Assembly (NCBI GenBank): GCA_028095005.1
Contig: CM051461.1
Span: forward strand, 29,447,432 to 29,511,431
Source of the DNA: Rhynchospora pubera
Taxonomy: Eukaryota > Streptophyta > Magnoliopsida > Poales > Cyperaceae
Reading direction: 5' to 3'
Length of the DNA stretch: 64,000 nt
Below are positions 57,575-64,000 of this stretch, piece after piece. The notes below the pieces were generated by a model. It made no database searches and was not told where the DNA came from. It saw only the letters and a program-made list of their open reading frames with translations. The translations under genes and the position numbers were made by a program. Position 1 is the first letter of the stretch. Every line of letters starts with the position of its first letter.

Positions 57575-58003
57575 CTAATAGTAACGGCCTTGCTGGATCG
57601 ATCGCATCTTTTGGTGAATTGCTAACAGCTCATCAATGTTATGATTAACTGGTCCTAGTGCAGTACTAGCCCAGTTGTCCTTGGATGCCTTCTGCTCTAG
57701 GCGAATCTTTTGCAAATAATTCAAGACCATGAGCCTTTCGACTTCATCGATGGTCCTTTGTATTTGCTCCTTATGAATTTACTCAAGCCTAAGTAGCATG
57801 GTTCCTTCCCACTGAAAAGACCGTGTGTACATTGTTAGTAGGTCACCAGTTATTATTTCATAATCCCGAAGAGAGTCTAACTCTCTTCCTGAGGTTGCCC
57901 ATCTTTCGGCTTGCTGAAATGCTTGCCGACTTCCTGGTCTGAACCCGGTTGTTGGACTTCCTTCATGGATTCTCATGAGGTTCCTCAGATGATCAAGCAC
58001 CAT
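57575..58003 (-). pseudogene. Extra frame behind the viral RT/RNase H, one stop
   Basis: From ATG at 58003 the frame reads MVLDHLRNLMRIHEG and on to a TAA near 57780. It continues in the same frame (IHKEQIQRTIDEVERLMV...) to about 57575. If read through it would be about 140 aa, mostly charged, with a likely coiled coil in the second half. A TTTTTCAG stretch just before the ATG could be a splice acceptor. Its place matches ORF IV of rice tungro bacilliform virus, but I see no sequence basis for equating them. The function is unknown. Confidence 0.5.
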
Positions 58004-58157
58004 TTTTCTGAAAAAGAAATAAAATTCACACAAAATAAAAATTATAAGAAGACTAAAAATGTCAGTAGCTTTCTGTAGATTACTACCAGACAGTTCCTAA
58101 GATACAGGGTATAGTGGGTTTTTCCAGCGGTCCACCATGCCCGCTTATCGCCTTGCT

Positions 58158-59624
58158 CTAGAGGTTTTGAAAGAAAGATTTTTCATCTAGCATATTATCA
58201 ATATGCCCGATAATTGTTGCTAGATGCTTGATTATTTCCTCAGGAGCTCCTTTTGTTTCTTCGAGCACCTTTTCTAAATCGGCTAATTGTTCATTAGCGA
58301 AATAGCAATTTCCAATTTTCACCATATTTGCTGTTAATCGTGATAACGAATCAGCTAGTACATTCATTTTGCCATCAATGTGCTCGAAATTTACTTGCAC
58401 TCCTATTCCAGTAACAAAGTCAACATAATTAATCCATCGAACTCTTGAAGGTTTGTTTTGTGCTGACTTATTATAGAAACTGATTATGGCCTGGCAATCA
58501 GTTCTGAGAGTGATCTCTTTTTGATCCAGGTAGTGAATCTTGAGTGCCTTCATTGTTTCCATGCAAGCATAGATCTCTGCATCTATTGTGGATTTAATCA
58601 CTGGAAATTTCCCGCTTGCATACGCACAAACTTTCTCCGTGTTTCGGGGGTCATGCTTCGCTTTCTTCCATTTGCATACTCCGCCCCACCCTTCCATGCA
58701 TCCGTCTGTTTCAAGGATGATGTAGGATCCTTCCGGAGGAAGCTCAAGATCTGGGAGCTGCTGCACCGCTTGTTTGACCTTTCTGATGATCTCGTAGTCT
58801 GAGCTTTTGAGCCTTTTGTCACCGTGTTCGCTTGTTTTTGAGTATAATGGCCCAAGTAATGTTCCCAATTTTGGTATGTATGATCTGGCGTAGTTGAGAA
58901 TACCAAGCCATGATCTCATACCAGCCTTCTCCTTCAATTTTTCTTCATCGAAAGAAATGATCTTCTTGATTATGTGAGGCTGAAGTTTGATTTTTCTGTT
59001 TCCAATAACTGCACCCAGAAATTCAATATCCTGTACAGCTATTTTCATTTTAGTTGGGGAGAGTACAAGCCCCCATTTCTCACAAATTGTCAGCATAGCC
59101 TCGAAGTGTTTGGCATGCTGTTCTTCATCTTCAGAAAACACCAGTATATCATCGATGTAGACTGCTATGAAGTTTTCCGTTCCCCGGAAGCAGTCGTCCA
59201 TCTTTCTTTGAAAAATTGCTGGTGCATTTTTCAACCCGAATGGCATAACTAGCCATTCATACAAGCCATTTGGAACGACAAAAGCCGTCCACTCAACCGA
59301 TTCAGGATCCATTGCCACCTGATGGAACTCACTTTTTAAGTCGAATTTCGAGTAAATTCGACTATTGCCGACTTTCTTAAGGATGGTATTAATTCCTGGC
59401 AGGCTGTATTGGTCTTTATGGGTATTGTCATTGAGGGTACGGTAATTAAATACCATACGCTCCTTGTCTTTGATTTCAGCACCAGTCTTTGGATCTATTG
59501 ATGTACTTGAGTTTACCATCATTGCCATGGTTCTGTGTCGGCTCTTACTGGGTCGTATCACTCCAATCTTGAGTAGCGCCTGAACATGCTTGTCAAATTG
59601 CTCTTTCATTGCTGGTGTGACATG
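58158..59624 (-). pseudogene. Pararetroviral reverse transcriptase and RNase H
   Basis: The 483-aa open segment (ATG 59609) is in frame with the protease segment, from which a TAA at 59625-59627 separates it. Reverse transcriptase shows the first catalytic Asp at 90 (SKFDLKS) and YIDD at 151-154. Residue 94 is Glu where many relatives have Gly. RNase H shows D302, E345 and D371. These enzymes copy the viral RNA into DNA. The stop at 58158 after a helical tail may be the natural end. Confidence 0.92.
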
Positions 59625-61358
59625 TTAGAGGGGCTTGTCTTGGATTGTGATATCCGGGTTGATAATGTCTAACTTGCACTTAACCCGATTCTTTTCCCAG
59701 TGTTGGAGAGGATTTTCTCCAATATACCCTTGTTCTTTTAGTCTCTCCAAAAGAGGTCTGAATCTTTCTTTGAATTTCTGCGATTCTTCACCACAAGAGT
59801 ATGAAGTGATTCTCTGGATCTCAAAATATTCTAGCTCAGATAGCTCTAGTTCTTCGATTGCTGCTGAAGCTACCACCTCAGCGTCAACTTCTGTCGCGAT
59901 TGTTGTGACATTCTTGTAAAATGTCACCATTTGGCCCTCAATCCTAAGCCCTCCTTGCATGGCTCGGATGAAATTGCAACCAATCAACATTTGGATCCCA
60001 TCCCTTTGCTCCATTGGAAAAGCGTATGTGAATGGGATACGAAACCTGTTTTCTTCAATAGTCATCATTTCGCCTTTCAGTTTTTGGTTGGCTATTTGAG
60101 AGGAGTTGACCCCGTTGATTTGAATGGAGTATGCACTTGGTTCAAGTGCATCTTTTGGAACTGCGCTTTGGTCTATGCAACAGACTGTTGCACCAGTATC
60201 CAGGATAGCTTGTACTTTGAACTTCTCAACCCCTGGTATTTTCATTGTCAGCTCAATATTATAGAGTTTGTTTAAGACTCTTTTCCCTTTTCTTGGATCC
60301 GGAACTTGGGTACTAATATATTCGTTTCTATCTGTCAGCATCTTGATTACTACTCCATTTTGTTTCTGGATATAGTTTTCAATTGCTTCGTCATCCGAAT
60401 CTATTCCTTTAAGAATTGGCTTTTTCGGGGCTTTTCCTTTTGTTGGATCTCGCATTTCGTCCCGATCCTTTCCCATCTCTAATTCTTCAATTCTTTCCTT
60501 TAACCTTTGATTTTCTGCTAAGAGGAAATTTGTATACCCCATCAGCTCATTGATTAGGGTATCTTTGTTGTCATACTGGGGATTTGATTTTTGTATTGTT
60601 AGCCTTCTTCCCAGGTTGAATCTTGAACACATCGGGCAGACAGTCAAACGACATATACTGCAATGTGCTCTCATCCTTGGATTAGTCTGTTCTTTGCAGA
60701 ACAGACACTTCATGAATTCTTGCGCCACTGGGCTGTTATCCTCCCATTGATGCGTGCAGTTTTGGATTTCTTGAGGCACTGAGACCACTACCCGCCATGA
60801 GATTTCTTCATTTGTTATCATCATTGCGGTTTCGTATGGTACCTCATTTATACCAGCCATTAAAGAATGACCAGTACTTCCTTCCCCTTCAGAAAATGAA
60901 CAGATTGCATCACTATCTGGTTCATTTTGATCTACCGAGAGCACATCCCAGTCGTCATCTAGATCTAGATTTTCGACTATGGCTGCTCTTGCAATATTGC
61001 CCTTTTGTCTTGTGCAGTTGCGGGCAAAATGTCCTTCTTCACCACATATAAAGCACTTGTATTTTCTTACTTTATCTGCATGCTTCCTTTTGAATACCCT
61101 GATGTGCGTATCATGTGGTTTTCCTCGGTATGTCTTTGCCTTTCTAAGACCATACTTCTTGTTCTTTTGATAATACCCTGGCACTGGTATGCGGCTGCAG
61201 AATGAGAGATCTTTGAGGCTTCTTTGGAGTGCAACTCTCTTACATTGCTCTGCCAGGTACTGGTAGGTGAAATGTATTCTTGGAATAACCCTTACAGTAT
61301 TGCCTGGGTATTTCTCAGTGAACGCCTTCTCAATTTCTCCACCAATGATCGGAGGCAT
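59625..61358 (-). pseudogene. Pararetroviral capsid C-terminal part, two zinc fingers and protease
   Basis: A 577-aa open segment. The start (MPPIIGGEI) is an internal piece of the capsid domain, not a natural beginning; the frame changes just upstream. A CCHC finger lies at C102, C105, H110, C115 and a second six-Cys finger at C218, C221, C233, C236, C241, C244. A leucine-rich coiled-coil stretch covers about 262-296. The aspartic protease motif DTGA is at 387-390. The segment ends at the TAA 59625. Confidence 0.9.
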
Positions 61359-61638
61359 TTTTCTGAAAAAATTTTGTTGAGAGTTCAGGAGATATGTACA
61401 TTCTTCCTGATTTTGCCGCTAAGATCTTATAATCGTTTATATAGTCGAAAAGATCTTTCACATTGTGGCATGAAAGCCTCTCCAGGTCGTTGTACGCTCG
61501 ATCTTGCTCTTCAGTGGACCCGGTTGTCGGGTCCTCCAACAGGAACATTCGTCTGATTTGTGATATTACATTTTGCGGATCATCGGAGATATTCACTAAT
61601 TCTTCATATTCAGTGGGGAATGCCATTCTCCACTGAAT
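61330..61638 (-). pseudogene. Pararetroviral capsid core segment
   Basis: 98 aa from the ATG at 61626, in the same frame as the preceding segment (a TAG at 61639-61641 lies between). It contains DPTTGSTEEQ and a LERLSC...YINDY pattern, as expected of the badnavirus capsid core. A length change in an A run near 61360 moves the reading into the next segment's frame. Confidence 0.8.
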
Positions 61639-62364
61639 CTAGGTCTTTTTCTCTGTTTCACCTAGGAGATTTTCGAAGTAGTTGACCTTTGATTTGTTAT
61701 CTGTCCAGTTTTTCTCATTTATCAGGTTGAGCGTGATTGATTCCCATCGGGAGATAACTTCTGAGTATAGCCCAATATCTTCTGGTAAAACCAGGATTGC
61801 GCCTTGACTGGCTTGGGCTGTTGGCAGATTAAACCTTTCGTTCATTTGCCTTGCATAACCACCGCGAATATTGCCCAACCGTGCTTTTATCTCCGGGATT
61901 TGGGGATTCTGGGGTTGTCTTGAACCAGGTGGGTACATGGCTGGTCCCATAATTGGTTCAGGTGGTATTCTTGTGAGTGAAGACTCTGCGGTTGAGAGTG
62001 TCGTCTCCACTTTCTTTTTGAGATTTTTGAATTGTGGGTATTCCATCTCTTCTACCATATAAACCGTCTCGAATAGTTCTTCGTCCCACTTTGTTTTAGA
62101 ATTTGGGGAACTGGCATCTTTCCCACCACCTTTCGCTAGAAGACTTAGCAAGTCTTCATCTTGGTTTGCTGGTGCATCCAATTGAGATAGGAATTGCACC
62201 GTGGAGAGTGTCTCGTCTTCGTCTGACTCATCCCATTGACAAGTCATCATGAGGGCTTGTTCCTCAAACCAGTCACTTTCCGCATCAATGGTTTCTATCC
62301 AATTAAACTCTGCAAATGTCATTTGCACGAGTTCGTCTTCGTTGTCCAGTTGTTCAATAGCAAA
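61639..62364 (-). pseudogene. Pararetroviral region between movement protein and capsid
   Basis: An acidic segment continuing the movement-protein frame after the TGA at 62365-62367. Residues from the ATG at 62328 onward total 229. It contains a Pro-rich stretch (RIPPEPIMGPAMYPPGSRQP) and no catalytic motif. It corresponds to the variable N-terminal side of the capsid in badnaviruses. Confidence 0.75.
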
Positions 62365-63561
62365 TCATTGATACGGGTTTATTGGTTCCATCATTTCAAC
62401 TGTTGGTTCAGTTTGTTCGGTTTTGAGTATTGCCAAAAACCATTTTTCTAATAAGGAACCATCATCTTGCTCTGTCTCATCATCTTCACCGAATTCCTCA
62501 GGATCTGAATAGATTTCCCAGAAATCTGGATCATCTTCGTATGGCCAATCATCATCTATTGTGAGTAGATTGATGAATTCTTGTTCGAGTTCTTCCTCAT
62601 CATTTTCTCCATGAATAGCTTCTTGTTCGGGAGTTGTTGTTGCATACCCCGAAAATCTGACAGACAATGAGTCGTCTGTTCTTGCTCGAATTCGTGCTGC
62701 TTGGGGATTCTGGATTTGTGAGATAACAGCTGGTCTCACAAGCCACTGCCTTCCTTGGAGTTCTGCAGTTGTTCTTTGCGAGCCAGGGATGGCCCTAACT
62801 CCTCGGCTTGCTAGGTGGTCCGCCACGTTTTGAACATTGTATCTGTAGTTTGTGTGGCTCGTATTGGACAGTCGCCCAATCAGGGATCTTGAGAGTAAAA
62901 GATTACTCTCACTACCTTGCCATCCTTCATACCCATGAGTTTGAATCACTAGTTGAATGTGATCTCTGAAGTCACGGATACTTAGAGTCATATCTGGAGC
63001 AGTATATGCCAACTGCGTTCCAGATGTAAGATCCATCTCCATAGAGCTAATAACAGCTCTATCATCTCGCCATCTAGTGTCCCTGATTAACACTAGTGCA
63101 TTCACACCTGCACTCCGCCTGTGCAGCGTGTATAATCGAACCATAATTAGTCCGATATGTAAGTGTTGGAGCCCCTCTTGTAAAAGCCTGTTAAAACTTT
63201 CTTCAGAAATGAAAGGTAACTCCACTTGCTGGCCATCTGTAACCAATGTTCTTTCATCCGAGTAATGTTGGTATACCCGGTGTCTGCTTTCTGACCATCC
63301 GGCTTGGTACAGAGTTTCTGCTGGGACTTGTTGTGCTCGTTTGTATTGGGAGATGTTGAGCTCAGCATCAGGATTCATTTGTGACTCAAGGCTTCGCTGG
63401 TACCGCCGAGATTGACCAGGGAGCCTCCTTTGAGCCTCAAATCTGAGTCTAGACCCAAGGCGATAGCCACGGATCTGATCTTCAACAGTAGGGGTTTGAT
63501 TTGTGTCTCTTTCTGACATTGATGGTCTTGCTGCCTCTGTTGCTGTTTGTGTTCTGCTCAT
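62365..63561 (-). pseudogene. Pararetroviral movement-protein part of the polyprotein
   Basis: 398 aa from the ATG at 63561, ending at a TGA inside what should be one long frame. The segment with LPFISEESFNRLLQEG and LVIQTHGYEGWQGSESNLL is the 30K-type movement domain, which lets the viral genome pass through plasmodesmata. The C-terminal 80 residues are very acidic. The start overlaps the stop of the preceding ORF as ATGA. Confidence 0.85.
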
Positions 63562-63965
63562 GCTGCTTTCTTTTTCTCAGCTTCAAATATTTCTTTTGGG
63601 TTTTTGAACACAAAAAGTTTGCCTTTCGGTTTCGGTACTGCCGATTTGCTAGGCTCTTCTAAGCTCAGCTTCTGAAGTTGTTGCTGGATCTGATCTAGGG
63701 AGTCAGTTAGGTCGTCAGGTTGAGTGACTTCCTTTCCTTTTGTAGCTTCTATTTTCTTAACTACTGCTTTCAGATCTTCAACTTCTTCGGTCAATTTAAG
63801 CAACAATTGGATAATTGTGTTATTTTGCTTAAATTGTACGTCTATTGCTCGCCCGGTGATGTCTTGTGGCTTGACAAAACCGACTGCCGGTAGGTGGATT
63901 GTTTCTGTTGCCTTAAGCGCTTCTTTGTAAATTGTACTGTTTGCACTGAGGTGCCAGTCACTCAT
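63558..63965 (-). CDS. Pararetroviral small ORF (second-ORF-like), intact
   Basis: 135 aa with no stop. A coiled-coil-prone stretch covers about 48-75 (LLLKLTEEVEDLKAVVKKIE) and the C-terminus is basic, ending KKKAA, which fits the nucleic-acid-binding, virion-associated ORF II proteins of badnaviruses. The ATG itself sits in ATGA, suggesting that the previous ORF (outside the window) stops there, the coupled arrangement known in this group. Confidence 0.75.
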   Translation of the reverse strand: MSDWHLSANSTIYKEALKATETIHLPAVGFVKPQDITGRAIDVQFKQNNTIIQLLLKLTEEVEDLKAVVKKIEATKGKEVTQPDDLTDSLDQIQQQLQKLSLEEPSKSAVPKPKGKLFVFKNPKEIFEAEKKKAA

Positions 63966-64000
63966 AAAGAAAATTAATTTTGTAAGGATTTTTAGAATTT

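Larger units (their letters stand above)
57106..64000 (-). mobile_element. Endogenous badnavirus-type pararetrovirus (partial, inactivated)
   Basis: In minus-strand order it shows a 135-aa second-ORF-like protein, then a long polyprotein frame (movement, capsid with two zinc fingers, protease, reverse transcriptase, RNase H). An extra small frame, a TATA box, a poly(A) signal and a methionine-tRNA primer site follow. The small ORF and the polyprotein overlap as ATGA. The second finger has the spacing CX2CX11CX2CX4CX2C, characteristic of badnaviruses and tungrovirus. There are no LTRs and no integrase. The polyprotein is interrupted by TGA (62365-62367), TAG (61639-61641), a one-base length change near 61360, and TAA (59625-59627), so this copy is not functional as it stands. 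The first viral ORF would lie beyond the right edge. Confidence 0.93.

Noticed and set aside
59625..62367. Viral stops and frame change as programmed recoding
   Set aside because: Relatives translate this as one frame; three different stop codons and a length change in an A run look like random damage to an integrated copy.

Overview
The window looks like nuclear DNA of a flowering plant, probably a eudicot: AT-rich, gene-poor and full of transposons. Only two recognisable host genes are complete, and both are spliced and on the minus strand. One is a PINOID-type AGC protein kinase (11172-12891, 2 exons, 443 aa). The other is a flavonol-synthase-like 2-oxoglutarate dioxygenase (50868-53130, 3 exons, 335 aa). 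I could not narrow the species from the sequence.

Layout: 1-9407 is a nearly complete, very young Ty1/Copia retrotransposon on the minus strand, with an intact 1387-aa gag-pol. PINOID follows. 13.9-14.9 kb holds a truncated LINE with a perfect target duplication, and a foldback MITE inside a tandem duplication. 15.3-18.8 kb is a Helitron-like element. 21.9-27.7 kb is a second, short-LTR Copia element (Ale/Retrofit-like). It has no gag, a broken pol and a leader filled with small covarying hairpins. 28-42 kb is intergenic DNA with LINE remnants, a mini-CACTA element made of palindromes, Harbinger-like MITEs and foldback MITEs. 42.6-48.3 kb is a second Helitron carrying two exons of an annexin gene. 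The flavonol-synthase-like gene follows, with nested MITEs in its second intron. 54.8-56.6 kb is a decayed LINE. From 57.1 kb to the end lies a minus-strand endogenous pararetrovirus of badnavirus type, broken by several stops and a frameshift, with its promoter, poly(A) signal and tRNA primer site preserved.

The host genes do not form a pathway together: PINOID acts in auxin transport polarity, flavonol synthase in flavonoid metabolism. The most unusual features are the hairpin array in the gag-less Copia element, the extra reading frame behind the pararetroviral reverse transcriptase, the annexin-carrying Helitron, two MITEs that each sit beside their own empty site in a tandem duplicate, and a phenylalanine at a substrate-binding position of the flavonol-synthase-like enzyme.
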